The notes below the pieces were generated by a model. That model was not told the DNA's origin, made no database searches, and saw only the letters and a program-made list of their open reading frames with translations. This document shows positions 1 to 7,154 of a stretch of DNA of 64,000 nucleotides, one piece after another. The DNA lies in contig JAPYNE010000066.1 of NCBI GenBank assembly GCA_028285945.1, positions 1-64,000 of the forward strand, in the 5' to 3' direction. The DNA is from Candidatus Foliamicus numerosus. Its GTDB lineage: Bacteria > Pseudomonadota > Gammaproteobacteria > Steroidobacterales > Foliamicaceae. The position numbers and the translations under genes were made by a program. How positions within the stretch are numbered: the stretch's first letter is position 1; the number at the start of each line of letters is the position of its first letter.

Positions 1-157
1 GGACGCTAGGGGGCATTGTTCCCTTTTTATACCCGCTGGCTTCCCTCAAGTCAAATCTCGCATCAGGCTCATTTCCGCATTGGAAAAGCTATCCCCGGGC
101 TACTCGTAATGATGGCATCTCCCCTACGCAACCAAGAACGACGGGAGCATAAACATT
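1..157. other. left flank of the IS1595-type element, no gene recognised
   Basis: These 157 bases lie outside the left inverted repeat of the transposon. Both strands contain only short open frames and none resembles a protein I recognise. The segment cannot be joined in frame to the secreted-protein remnant on the other side of the element, so it may derive from a different locus. Confidence 0.4.
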
Positions 158-185
158 GGGAATTATATCCAAAAGTCACAATTCC
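158..185 (+). repeat. left terminal inverted repeat of the IS1595-type element
   Basis: The repeat starts GGGAATTATATCC and ends AAAGTCACAATTCC. It matches the reverse complement of 2621-2648 at 27 of 28 positions; the single difference is the base at 171 (A here, C in the other end). Confidence 0.85.
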
Positions 186-236
186 CAATTGTTGAGAACT
201 CCTATAAATATCTGCTAAAGTGTCTAAATAACCAAA

Positions 237-306
237 TGGAGGAGTCGGGAATCAAACCCGAATGCCGTCGGTTTTCAGTCTTGGCTCGGCAATCAACCGC
301 TCCCCC
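237..306 (-). tRNA. degenerate tRNA-like sequence, possible Phe(GAA) anticodon
   Basis: Read on the minus strand, the ends pair as a 7-bp acceptor stem (GGGGGAG with CTCCTCC, one G-U) followed by an A discriminator. A T-arm with 5-bp stem and TTTGATT loop precedes the 3' acceptor strand. The presumed anticodon loop CTGAAAA would give GAA (Phe), but the flanking bases do not pair and the D-arm is short by about three bases. No CCA is encoded. It lies inside the transposon, upstream of the transposase. It may be a decayed or unusual mobile-element tRNA rather than a working one. Confidence 0.4.
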
Positions 307-320
307 GCATTTGGAATTAA

Positions 321-393
321 TGCCCTTAGCGGGACTCGAACCCGCATCTTCCGCTTCGCAAGGTCGTCGCTCTTTCCATTGAGCTACAGGGGC
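321..393 (-). tRNA. tRNA-like gene in the transposon, anticodon uncertain
   Basis: On the minus strand the sequence begins GCCCCTG and ends TAAGGGC plus discriminator A, giving six of seven acceptor pairs. TA at positions 8-9 is followed by a perfect 4-bp D-stem (GCTC/GAGC) with GG in the loop, and a perfect T-arm (GCGGG, TTCGAGT, CCCGC). Canonical spacing puts the anticodon at TGC (Ala) in loop CTTGCGA; a one-base shift would give GCG (Arg). The anticodon stem pairs badly in either register. No CCA is encoded, unlike typical gammaproteobacterial tRNA genes, which fits foreign origin. It sits inside the transposon ends, 15 bases from the other tRNA-like sequence. Confidence 0.55.
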
Positions 394-532
394 TTTTCTG
401 TTCCTGTCTTATTCCCTCCATTCTACCAAAACCGCCCTTCTATTTCAACAATATCTCCTATGTAACTCCTTAAATTAATTGATATTTCCATTCCTCTATG
501 TTATTATATAGTCACAAGAAGGAGTGACGGTA

Positions 533-1513
533 ATGACTAAGAGCAAAGCGCCAGGAAATTCGGAAAGAAGGGGCATGACGTTGCTGGAAGTGGCGGACAA
601 ATTCCCCACTGACGAGGCAGCTCGGGAATGGTTGGAAAGCCAGTTGTGGCCGAACGGTCCTTTTTGCCCCGACTGCGGATCCGTCAATGTCCAGTCCAAC
701 ATCAAGCACAAGACGATGACCCACCGATGCCGTGATTGTCCCGAAAGGACGATGTTCACCGTCAGGAAGGGCACCGTGATGGAAGGCACGAAGATGAAGT
801 ATCGGGTATGGGCGATTGGCATCTATCTGTTCACGACGAACATCAAGGGCGTGTCCTCGATGAGGCTTCATCGGGAGTTGGGAATCGGACAGAAGGCGGC
901 GTGGTTCATGCTCCATCGACTTCGCAAGGCGGCGGAAATGGAAACGGGATTGTTCTCGGGCCCGATAGAAGTCGATGAGACCTACTTCGGAGGCAAGCGC
1001 AGCAAAATGCATTATTCCCGCCGCAAGCAGTTGGAAGGTCGGGGAACCGCAGGCAAGATCGCAGTTGTCGGAGTCAAGGACAGGATCACTCGTCAAGTGT
1101 CGGCGAAAGTGGTCGCCAAGACAGACCGTGCCACCCTTCACGGGTTCATTGATGAGCACGTTGAACCTGGGACGAAGATCTACACCGACGACGCAAGGGC
1201 CTACAAAGGACTGCCGAACCACGAGGCAGTCAAGCACTCAGTAGGCGAGTATGTCCGCAACCAAGCCCATACGAACGGCATCGAGAGTTTCTGGTCGTTG
1301 ATGAAGCGAGGGCATAACGGCATCTACCACAAGATGTCTCCGAAGCACCTTGATCGGTATGTCAATGAATACTCCCATCGTAAATGCGTTCGTGACTTGG
1401 ACACCGTCGACCAGATGAACTCGCTGGTCGCAGGCATGAGGCTGAAGCGCCTGAAATACGAGGATCTGATCGCAGACAATGGACTGGATTCCGGCGCAAG
1501 GGAAATTGCTTGA
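533..1513 (+). CDS. IS1595-family (ISXO2-like) transposase
   Basis: This 326-residue protein is a DDE-type transposase. An N-terminal zinc ribbon is visible as CPDCGS near residue 45 and a second CxxC-type pair about 20 residues later. The catalytic core shows the family's VDETYFGG block (first Asp), TDDARAY (second Asp) and NGIESFWSLMKRGHNG (third acidic position region) in order. I start it at ATG 533 because AAGGAG at 519-524 is properly spaced; the GTG at 524 falls within that site. It lies in the middle of a pair of 28-bp inverted repeats and is followed two bases later by a small passenger ORF. It should catalyse cut-and-paste or replicative movement of the 158-2648 unit. Confidence 0.9.
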   Translation: MTKSKAPGNSERRGMTLLEVADKFPTDEAAREWLESQLWPNGPFCPDCGSVNVQSNIKHKTMTHRCRDCPERTMFTVRKGTVMEGTKMKYRVWAIGIYLFTTNIKGVSSMRLHRELGIGQKAAWFMLHRLRKAAEMETGLFSGPIEVDETYFGGKRSKMHYSRRKQLEGRGTAGKIAVVGVKDRITRQVSAKVVAKTDRATLHGFIDEHVEPGTKIYTDDARAYKGLPNHEAVKHSVGEYVRNQAHTNGIESFWSLMKRGHNGIYHKMSPKHLDRYVNEYSHRKCVRDLDTVDQMNSLVAGMRLKRLKYEDLIADNGLDSGAREIA

Positions 1514-1514
1514 C

Positions 1515-1712
1515 ATGGAACAGGACAAAAACCATAGGAAGAAACCCGCAAGGAAGAAAAAGCATGTAAGCGAGGCTCGTGGTATGCCGGTTCCACGTTC
1601 CGATCATCAGCCGTCACGGGCTGAATTGAAAGAGGAAACGGATATGCCGAAAATGTCACGGCGGGCCATCAGAAAAGCATTCTTCCGGCCTTTCCGGTTC
1701 ATTCAGGAATAG
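1515..1712 (+). CDS. small basic passenger protein of the IS1595-type element
   Basis: The 65-residue product is strongly basic at its N-terminus (runs of Lys and Arg) and contains HQPSRAELKEE. That motif resembles small hydrophilic proteins with a PSKAELEED-like motif that I recall accompanying IS1595 transposases. ATG 1515 overlaps the end of the transposase region by spacing of one base after its TGA, suggesting translational coupling. Function is unknown; DNA-binding or transposition-accessory roles are possible but not shown. The C-terminal half (RAFFRPFRF-like, here KAFFRPFRFIQE) is aromatic and basic. Confidence 0.55.
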   Translation: MEQDKNHRKKPARKKKHVSEARGMPVPRSDHQPSRAELKEETDMPKMSRRAIRKAFFRPFRFIQE

Positions 1713-1715
1713 CCC

Positions 1716-1734
1716 GCCGATATTTGACATCGGC
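1716..1734 (+). terminator. short hairpin after the transposase operon
   Basis: GCCGAT (1716-1721) and ATCGGC (1729-1734) form a perfect 6-bp stem with a 7-base loop just after the passenger ORF at 1515-1712. There is no T-run behind it, so it is at best a weak intrinsic terminator or a processing hairpin. Confidence 0.3.
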
Positions 1735-1936
1735 CTGATTCGGGCCAATAATCCGCACCGCTAACATTATCTGGGTGTCCGCATTGTCGGGCTACCGGTT
1801 GAATACAACAGTCAATCAGGGCGAGGGGTCGCTCCCTAAGCTCGACGAATATGCCGGAACTTGTCTGTTCCCAGAGATGTTAGCAATGGCCCGACACCTA
1901 TGTCGGAATTTTGGTAACAACTGGAGGGAACAACCT

Positions 1937-2119
1937 ATGGCAACTTATTACGCCAAAATCAGGATAGACGGGAAAGGCATGTCTGTGCCTGTGAAAGTTA
2001 TGGCCAGCACCATAACCCAAGCAAAGAAAATGATCGAAGCGCAATACGGGAGCAAAATTTCATTTGTCGTTGGCCCGCAAAGAGAAGTCGGCGGCAAGCC
2101 GCCTCCGTGGTTCAAGTGA
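1937..2119 (+). CDS. small passenger protein, 60 residues, unknown function
   Basis: ATG 1937 is preceded by GGAGG about 9 bases upstream. The product is a compact alternating sequence predicted as beta-alpha (ATYYAKIRIDGKG, then KVMASTITQAKKMIEAQYG), reminiscent of small single-domain proteins that travel with transposons and phages. The frame can be read open back to 1775, but no ribosome site supports an earlier start. It lies in the transposon in the same direction as the transposase. No function can be assigned. Confidence 0.5.
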   Translation: MATYYAKIRIDGKGMSVPVKVMASTITQAKKMIEAQYGSKISFVVGPQREVGGKPPPWFK

Positions 2120-2189
2120 ATTGTGCGTTGATGCGGATAAGCCCCGCGGGGTTTATCCCAAAATTCTCAAACAACGGGGGGAGTTGGAT

Positions 2190-2336
2190 ATGAAGCTGAC
2201 GAAAAAAGAGGCTCAAGGACTATTATTGGCTTGGATGACATTGACGGATTCGGGGCAAAAGGCGGCAAAGGCGATTGGCTTCATCACGCTGATGGGCATA
2301 TTGACTCTGGCAATGATCGCAAGCTGTTCGTCTTGA
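2190..2336 (+). CDS. small membrane passenger protein, 48 residues
   Basis: ATG 2190 follows a GGGGGAG ribosome site. The sequence has a short charged head (KLTKKEAQG), an amphipathic stretch, and a hydrophobic segment of about 18 residues near the C-terminus ending CSS, consistent with one membrane span. It sits between other small transposon ORFs and ends 24 bases before the next start. Function unknown. Confidence 0.5.
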   Translation: MKLTKKEAQGLLLAWMTLTDSGQKAAKAIGFITLMGILTLAMIASCSS

Positions 2337-2360
2337 TTGCCTAGGATAAAGGAGGTAATG

Positions 2361-2600
2361 ATGGCTGCGACAACAGGCAAAGGCGTGAATGCGGTGCTAA
2401 ATAGGAAGGTTATGGATAAGAATGCTCTGCCGGAATCGCTGAAGGAATACGCCGAAAAACTGGACAAGGAAAATCATATCGACTATACCGAAATGTTCAT
2501 GGCTCTGGGAAAATCCGATGCCGCCATATTCAATAGACTTGATTCGATTGAGCGATATATCCGCCGTCCGTGGTGGAGGAAATTATTTGGAATTGATTAG
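2361..2600 (+). CDS. small passenger protein, 79 residues, unknown function
   Basis: A strong ribosome site (AAAGGAGGT, 2348-2356) precedes two adjacent ATG codons at 2358 and 2361; 2361 has the better spacing. The protein is mostly helical with alternating charge and ends with an aromatic-basic tail (RRPWWRKLFGID). It is the last ORF before the right inverted repeat. It has no family I recognise; the quality of its ribosome site is the main reason to call it. Confidence 0.55.
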   Translation: MAATTGKGVNAVLNRKVMDKNALPESLKEYAEKLDKENHIDYTEMFMALGKSDAAIFNRLDSIERYIRRPWWRKLFGID

Positions 2601-2601
2601 G

Positions 2602-2763
2602 CTAGTATATGATTTCTAAAGGAATTGTGACTTTGGGATATAATTCCCATTTTTTTGCTTCGGGCAGATCGAGCGCGGCTGCGCTGTGGGTGCCAATCAG
2701 CGGCAAGGCCAGCATGGCTGCAATGGCCAAGGGTGCAAGCCTTCGGTTCTCTTGGATTCTCAT
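2602..2763 (-). pseudogene. 5' remnant of a secreted-protein gene cut by the transposon
   Basis: ATG 2763 on the minus strand is preceded by a GGAAGAGA ribosome site. It opens a clear Sec signal peptide (RRLAPLAIAAMLALPLIG ending HSAAALDL). Only about 38 native residues remain: the frame runs into the right inverted repeat at 2648 and stops at 2602 within the element. The 3' part of the gene is not present on the other side of the transposon at 1-157 in any frame. The original function cannot be inferred. Confidence 0.55.
2621..2648 (-). repeat. right terminal inverted repeat of the IS1595-type element
   Basis: Reverse complement of this segment matches 158-185 at 27 of 28 positions. The outside flank is a T-run (2650-2656) that does not duplicate the left flank. 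Confidence 0.85.
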
Positions 2764-3121
2764 AGCGTCTCTTCCGCTGGCAGTATGCCGAAAAGCATAC
2801 CCAAAAGCATTTTCTTTAGCCCAAAGCGGCCAGTAATGCCCCTTTCCCAAAGCAGAGACATTTCCTTAGATGGTGTGCGGGCTCAGACACGTGTGGGGCT
2901 GGAACCAGGCGTGATGGAGGGGTTGTTTCCGCGCTGACGGGGCGAGGGCGAAGCGCCGACATGGGCAGCACGGAAGTGCTGCGGGAGAGAGTCGAGAGGG
3001 AGGGGCTTGCCCTTCCCATCGCCCACTTCAACATTGCAATGAGGCGCAGCCGAATGAAATGGTGGTGGTGGGTTTAAAGGCATCTGTTGCGGACAAATAG
3101 AAGTGTCCGGTTTTAGAGCAC
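2764..3121. other. gene-free stretch of remnant DNA
   Basis: No convincing coding frame on either strand. The stretch is mixed in composition and ends with two copies of a 12-base repeat (listed separately) that look like the edge of an insertion sequence. No hairpin terminator or promoter stands out. Confidence 0.4.
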
Positions 3122-3135
3122 ATGAAGTGTCCGGT
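3100..3135 (+). repeat. 12-bp direct repeat, possible insertion-sequence edge
   Basis: GAAGTGTCCGGT occurs at 3100-3111 and again at 3124-3135. Paired short repeats of this kind are typical of transposase-binding sites at insertion-sequence ends, but no matching second end is visible in the window. Confidence 0.35.
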
Positions 3136-3502
3136 CGGGAGTTTACCCCCAAGGGGTTCGTGCGTGCCGTGGCACGATTATGAGCGGCAGGCCGACCCCG
3201 AAGAGGCGAAAGCGGTGGACGAAGCCATTGAGGAAGCCGAAGCAGCGGAGAAGTCGGAGCGCGAGCGCATTGAGGAGCTCGCGGCGATGAGCCGCAGGCG
3301 CACCGACTATCCCGACCTCTCTAACGAAGAGTTTGCAAAGCACAAAACCCGGATCACCGAGGCCAAGCAACTGGCAAAAAACGCGGCTGGAAAAGCGCCA
3401 CGGAACGGCGCGGAACCCATGTCGGAGACTAGCATGGAAGCCCCTCCGAAGAGCTTCGCAAGCCGAGGGGCATCTGCGGGGCGCCGCCGCAACCGGGGGT
3501 AA
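3122..3502 (+). CDS. hypothetical charged protein, possibly a fragment
   Basis: The frame encodes 126 residues. Its middle part is rich in Glu, Ala and Arg with helical, coiled-coil-like heptads (EEAKAVDEAIEEAEAAEK), followed by a hydrophilic TDYPDLSNEEFAKHK stretch. The ATG at 3122 lies inside the 12-bp repeat pair and has no good ribosome site, and the last 30 residues are low-complexity. It could be the 3' end of a longer gene cut by an insertion sequence. No family recognised. Confidence 0.35.
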   Translation: MKCPVGSLPPRGSCVPWHDYERQADPEEAKAVDEAIEEAEAAEKSERERIEELAAMSRRRTDYPDLSNEEFAKHKTRITEAKQLAKNAAGKAPRNGAEPMSETSMEAPPKSFASRGASAGRRRNRG

Positions 3503-3525
3503 TACACCGGCTGATAACCGCAAGC

Positions 3526-3567
3526 GCAATGCAATAAAATACCTTGTTTTTCAAGGTTTTGCATTGC
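3526..3567 (-). terminator. strong hairpin downstream of yggT
   Basis: GCAATGCAA (3526-3534) pairs with TTGCATTGC (3559-3567). Inside it AAAA pairs with TTTT, and CCTTG (3542-3546) pairs with CAAGG (3552-3556). It lies 50 bases beyond the yggT stop and is the natural end of that minus-strand transcript. The run of T after the stem is only moderate, so it may also act in both directions. Confidence 0.55.
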
Positions 3568-3616
3568 ATAGATGGCGCAAGCGTTGTCCGCGCACGAGCG
3601 CGGCCGCAGGCGCCGG

Positions 3617-4204
3617 CTAAAGCGGCGAGAAGCCCGGCGCGCAGCCGAGCGTGCCCGCGACTTCCGCGCCCGGGAGGAAGCTCAGCGCCAGTTGCAGGCC
3701 CAGGATGAGCACGAGGGGGCTGAAGTCGATTCCGCCCATGCCCGGAAGCACACGCCGGATGGGTGCCAGCGCCGGAGAGCAGATGCGGTGAAGCGCGCCC
3801 ACCAAGGGGTTGTATCCGCTCGGGGAGAACCAGCTCATCAGGGCCCAGGCCACAACCGCCAGGAGATAGAACCACAGAACCAGCCGCAAGGCGCGGATCA
3901 GGCCAAAAGCCACGATCTGGAAGATGGCGGGATCGGCGGCGCAGCCGATGACGGCCGTAAGCCAGACCAGCGCGCATTCAAGCACAAGAAACGCAACAAG
4001 CACATGCGTCTCCACGCGCCGGGAGGGCTTCGCCAAGAGGCGAAAGGGGGCCGCCAAGGGGTTGGTCAGGCGCAACACGATGGTCGCCACAGGGTCGCGC
4101 GGATCAGCGCCATGCCAATAGAGCGCGAGGCGAATCACGAAACAGGCCATGTACAGGTCCGCGACAGTGCCCAGCAGGAAAGAGAGTGCGCCCATAAATC
4201 GCAA
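3617..4204 (-). CDS. yggT: YggT family integral membrane protein
   Basis: The 195-residue protein contains the duplicated YggT layout: two halves, each with membrane spans and an amphipathic loop. The second half shows the family signature SWFSPSGYNPL followed by CSPALAPIRRVLPGMGGID and a last membrane span. The first half has the corresponding LTNPLAAPFRLL. YggT proteins sit in the inner membrane and have been linked to osmotic tolerance and to division-plane or cell-shape functions, but the biochemical role is unknown. It usually lies with proC and yggS; here it stands alone, with a divergent promoter shared with the phosphatidyltransferase operon. A start nine bases later (MGALSF) is also possible. 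Confidence 0.85.
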   Translation of the reverse strand: MRFMGALSFLLGTVADLYMACFVIRLALYWHGADPRDPVATIVLRLTNPLAAPFRLLAKPSRRVETHVLVAFLVLECALVWLTAVIGCAADPAIFQIVAFGLIRALRLVLWFYLLAVVAWALMSWFSPSGYNPLVGALHRICSPALAPIRRVLPGMGGIDFSPLVLILGLQLALSFLPGAEVAGTLGCAPGFSPL

Positions 4205-4223
4205 GGTGGCAGAGAGGAGGCGA

Positions 4224-4253
4224 ATTATAAGATCGGCGCACGCTGTCTATAAT
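4224..4253. promoter_or_regulatory. overlapping divergent promoters between yggT and the phosphatidyltransferase operon
   Basis: On the plus strand TTATAA (4225-4230) and TATAAT (4248-4253) are 17 bases apart, a good sigma-70 match. The ATG follows only six bases after the -10 box, so this transcript would be leaderless or almost so. On the minus strand a TATAAT is read from 4229 to 4224, facing yggT. These are sequence matches only. Confidence 0.45.
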
Positions 4254-4259
4254 TCCGCC

Positions 4260-4913
4260 ATGGCCAACCTGATCACGCTGGGCCGCCTCTTCCTGCTGCT
4301 CGTCGTGGTGGTCCTCGCCTACCGGCCGGTCTCGCCCGCGCAACTGTGGATATGGCCCATTCTGGGCTTGGTTTTCATATCCGACGGCCTCGACGGGTGG
4401 GTGGCGCGCCGCAGGGGCGAGGAGAGCTTGTTTGGCGCGCTGTTCGATATTGCCGCGGATCGGATCGTTGAGCTCACGCTCTGGATCGTGCTGGCGGACC
4501 TCGACCTGATACCCATCTGGATTCCCATCGTGTTCGTGGTGCGCGGCGTGCTGGTGGACGCCATCCGGGCCAGCATGGTGCAGGCCGACCGCCGCAGCCC
4601 GCTGGCGCTGCTGGACTCGCCGGTGGCCCGGTGGCTGGTGGCGGGACGCTTCATGCGCGGCTTTTACGCCACCATCAAGGCTTGCGCCTTTGTGGGGCTG
4701 TTCCTGATCAATCCCCTGCCCATGGGAATAGAAACGCTTCTGCCTTCGCTGATGGCATTCTGGGTGATGATCCAGCCGAGCTTCGAATGGCTGACCATGG
4801 CGGTCACCTACCTCGCCGTAGCGCTGTGCCTAGTGCGGGGAATGCCGGTGATCATCGAATTTCTCGCCGAAGAGCGCCGGTTGCTGTTCTCCCGCAGCCG
4901 CGGCAATCCATGA
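4260..4913 (+). CDS. CDP-alcohol phosphatidyltransferase
   Basis: This 217-residue membrane enzyme has the complete CDP-alcohol phosphatidyltransferase signature: DG, two residues, AR, eight residues, G, three residues, D, three residues, D (DGWVAR...G...D...D, about residues 43-65), which binds the metal and CDP moiety. Such enzymes move the phosphatidyl group from CDP-diacylglycerol to an alcohol, for example glycerol-3-phosphate (PgsA). The acceptor here is not known. It overlaps a HAD-type phosphatase by four bases (ATGA), so a phosphorylated product followed by dephosphorylation, as in phosphatidylglycerol synthesis, is a reasonable inference. About five further hydrophobic segments are visible. 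I start at ATG 4260; an earlier in-frame start lacks support. Confidence 0.85.
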   Translation: MANLITLGRLFLLLVVVVLAYRPVSPAQLWIWPILGLVFISDGLDGWVARRRGEESLFGALFDIAADRIVELTLWIVLADLDLIPIWIPIVFVVRGVLVDAIRASMVQADRRSPLALLDSPVARWLVAGRFMRGFYATIKACAFVGLFLINPLPMGIETLLPSLMAFWVMIQPSFEWLTMAVTYLAVALCLVRGMPVIIEFLAEERRLLFSRSRGNP

Positions 4914-5605
4914 ATGGGCCGAAGCCGAAGCCGCGCCTCGCGCTGTTCGATATTGACGGCACCCTAGTGCGCGCGCCGAGCACAGAGAAGCGGTTTGCCC
5001 TCTGGCTGTTTTCGCGCGGGCGGATCGGCCTGATCAGGCTGCTGGCCTACGCCGTTTTTTCGCTGCGCTACCTGCCGCGGTACGGCTTGGGCGTGTTCGC
5101 GAAAAACAAGTCGCTATTGTGGCGGCGCACGCCGGAGAGCGCCCGCTCGCTCGCCGGCGCCTGGGCGTCGCGGCACCTGCAAAAAGCCCTGTTCGCGCCC
5201 TGCGTTGAGCGCCTGCAGGCGCATCTTGAACGCGGAGACATCGTGGTGCTGCTTTCGGGCGCTCCGCACTTCCTGGCCGAGGCCGTGGCCGAGGAATTGC
5301 AGGTTTCCACGGTGCTTGGAACACGCTGCACAGAGCGCAATGGCCGCTTTTGCCTTGCGCCACCGGCATTGCATCGCGTGGGCGAGGAAAAACTGGCGGC
5401 GGCGCGCGAGCTTTCCCGTCAGTTCGGAACCCCCCTTTCGAGCGCAAGCGCATACGGAAACGCCATCAGCGACCTGCCTCTCCTTGCGGCCTGCGGCTGT
5501 CCCGTAGCGGTCATTCCCGACCCGGAGCTGGCCGCCGAAGCGCGCAGGCAAGGATGGCGCATGATGGGCGCGCAGGCGGACGGCGGCGGTCATGCCGCAG
5601 CCTGA
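4910..5605 (+). CDS. HAD-superfamily (subclass IB) phosphatase
   Basis: Four HAD motifs are present: DIDGT (motif I, nucleophile and acid/base Asp, near residue 14), LLSGAPH (motif II Ser), a Lys in GEEKLAAA (motif III) and AYGNAISDLPLL (motif IV). The cap between motifs I and II is helical with a hydrophobic patch, as in subclass IB enzymes acting on phosphoserine-like or lipid phosphates. The gene starts at the ATGA overlap with the phosphatidyltransferase and overlaps dacB by 14 bases, so the three are one operon. Context suggests removal of phosphate from the lipid made by the upstream enzyme. The length of 231 residues is normal for the family. Confidence 0.8.
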   Translation: MNGPKPKPRLALFDIDGTLVRAPSTEKRFALWLFSRGRIGLIRLLAYAVFSLRYLPRYGLGVFAKNKSLLWRRTPESARSLAGAWASRHLQKALFAPCVERLQAHLERGDIVVLLSGAPHFLAEAVAEELQVSTVLGTRCTERNGRFCLAPPALHRVGEEKLAAARELSRQFGTPLSSASAYGNAISDLPLLAACGCPVAVIPDPELAAEARRQGWRMMGAQADGGGHAAA

Positions 5606-7100
5606 CCCCGCCGTGGCCCGAGACAACCCGGCCTCCGCAGGGACGGGGCGCCGGCGCGCCGCTTTGGTCCCCAAACGCCGATGGCAGGCAACCGCGGCCG
5701 CTATGGCGGTCATGCTCTGCTGTTCGTGGGCCGCCAGGGCCCAGGATGCATTGCCGCCCGGGGTGGCGCGGGTTTTGTCGCACTACGGCATTCCGCAAGG
5801 CAGCTACTCCGTTTGGGTGCAGGACGTGCGGGACCACGAGCCGCTGCTGGCTCACGGCGCGGATATTCCCCGCAAGCCCGCTTCCGTCATCAAGGTGCTG
5901 ACCGGCTGGCTTGTTCTTGAAGCCCTTGGGCCGGAACACCGGTGGGCCACGAGAGCCTATCTCGGCGGCGAGCTGCGGGACGGCGTGTTGTCCGGACCCC
6001 TGATTCTGGAAGGGGGCGGGGATCCGCGCCTCGTCATGGAGCGGCTCTGGCTCTTCCAGCACAGAATGCGGCAGAAAGGCTTGCGCGCCATCAGGGGCGG
6101 GCTGGTCATTGACGACCGCTGGCTGCCAGCCAATGAGCTTCCGGTAAGCGGTTTCGAGGCCGACCGGCACCGCGTCTTCAGCGCCTCTCCCTACGCTTTG
6201 CTGATGAACTTTCAGTCGGTGCAGGCGGTGGTGGAGCCTGACCGCACGGGAAACCAGGTGCGGGCGCGTTTGGAACCGCCGCTGACCGGGCTGGAACTGA
6301 TTAACCGCGTGCGGCTGGCCGGCGGGCGCTGCGGCGGATTCCAGAGAGGGGTTGCGATTCGCATTACGGGAACCGGCGACAACCGCGTGGAACTCGACGG
6401 CAGCTACAGCCGAAACTGCGGCTCCTACTCGATCCCGCGCCGCGCGCTTTCCGGCCCCGCGTACGCCTTTGGGCTGTTCGACGCGCTATGGCGCGAGGGC
6501 GGGGGCGAGCTTGAAGGCGGCTATCGCCTCGGCAGCAGGCCGCACAACGAAGAGCCATGGCTGGAATTTGCCTCGGAGTTCGCCTCCCAGGCGGTGCGCT
6601 TCATGAATAAGCACAGCAACAACGTGATGGCGCGGCAGTTGCTGCTCACCTTAGGCGCGGAAATGCGCGGCCCGCCGGCAACGCTGAAGAAAGCCCGCGC
6701 CGCGGCCCTCGAAGTGCTGCGCCGCGCGGGCTTGGACCTGCCCAGCCTGGTGCTCGACAACGGCTCGGGGCTGTCGCGGATTTCGCGGATTTCCGCCGCC
6801 GATCTGGGGCGCGTTCTGGTCCATGCCGCCCGCGGTCCGCTGTCTCCGGAACTGATCGCCTCGCTGCCCGTGGCCGGTCGCGACGGCACGCTCACGAGAA
6901 CCTACACGAAGGCGCCGTTCAGCGGTCGGGCGCACCTGAAAACCGGCAGCCTCAACGGCGTGTCGGCAATCGCCGGAATGGTGCGTTCCGGGAGCGGCCG
7001 CCAACTGGCCGTGGTGGCGCTGATGGAGCACCCGCTCGCGGCCAAGGGTCCGGGCGAGGAAGCGCATGGCGCGCTTTTGACTTCAATGAGCGGTCGCTGA
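5592..7100 (+). CDS. dacB: D-alanyl-D-alanine carboxypeptidase/endopeptidase, PBP4 type (S13)
   Basis: The 502-residue protein has an N-terminal signal segment (hydrophobic core about 33-47, AARAQ cleavage-like site) and the three penicillin-binding motifs: SVIK (Ser98-Lys101), SNN in KHSNNVMAR, and KTGSLNGVSA near the C-terminus. The large insert between the first two motifs is that of peptidase family S13. It acts in the periplasm, cutting D-Ala-D-Ala and cross-bridges of peptidoglycan. It is the last gene of the phosphatidyltransferase/HAD operon, overlapping the phosphatase gene by 14 bases. The length matches E. coli DacB (477) with a slightly longer N-terminus. Confidence 0.9.
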   Translation: MPQPDPAVARDNPASAGTGRRRAALVPKRRWQATAAAMAVMLCCSWAARAQDALPPGVARVLSHYGIPQGSYSVWVQDVRDHEPLLAHGADIPRKPASVIKVLTGWLVLEALGPEHRWATRAYLGGELRDGVLSGPLILEGGGDPRLVMERLWLFQHRMRQKGLRAIRGGLVIDDRWLPANELPVSGFEADRHRVFSASPYALLMNFQSVQAVVEPDRTGNQVRARLEPPLTGLELINRVRLAGGRCGGFQRGVAIRITGTGDNRVELDGSYSRNCGSYSIPRRALSGPAYAFGLFDALWREGGGELEGGYRLGSRPHNEEPWLEFASEFASQAVRFMNKHSNNVMARQLLLTLGAEMRGPPATLKKARAAALEVLRRAGLDLPSLVLDNGSGLSRISRISAADLGRVLVHAARGPLSPELIASLPVAGRDGTLTRTYTKAPFSGRAHLKTGSLNGVSAIAGMVRSGSGRQLAVVALMEHPLAAKGPGEEAHGALLTSMSGR

Positions 7101-7154
7101 TAAGATTTTCAGACCACGCTCGCGACTCCTTTCTCAGTCCGCAGGAAGGCTCCC

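Larger units (their letters stand above)
158..2648 (+). mobile_element. IS1595/ISXO2-type transposon with passenger genes and tRNA-like sequences
   Basis: The element is bounded by 28-bp inverted repeats that differ at one position (158-185 and 2621-2648). It encodes a zinc-ribbon DDE transposase (533-1513) followed by four small same-strand ORFs (1515, 1937, 2190, 2361). Two tRNA-like sequences lie between the left repeat and the transposase. The size of about 2.5 kb exceeds a minimal IS1595 element, as expected when cargo is carried. Base composition is clearly lower in GC than the chromosome to the right. The 8 bases outside each end (taaacatt; attttttt) do not match, so the usual 8-bp target duplication is not visible; this suggests post-insertion rearrangement or recombination between two copies. 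Confidence 0.85.
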
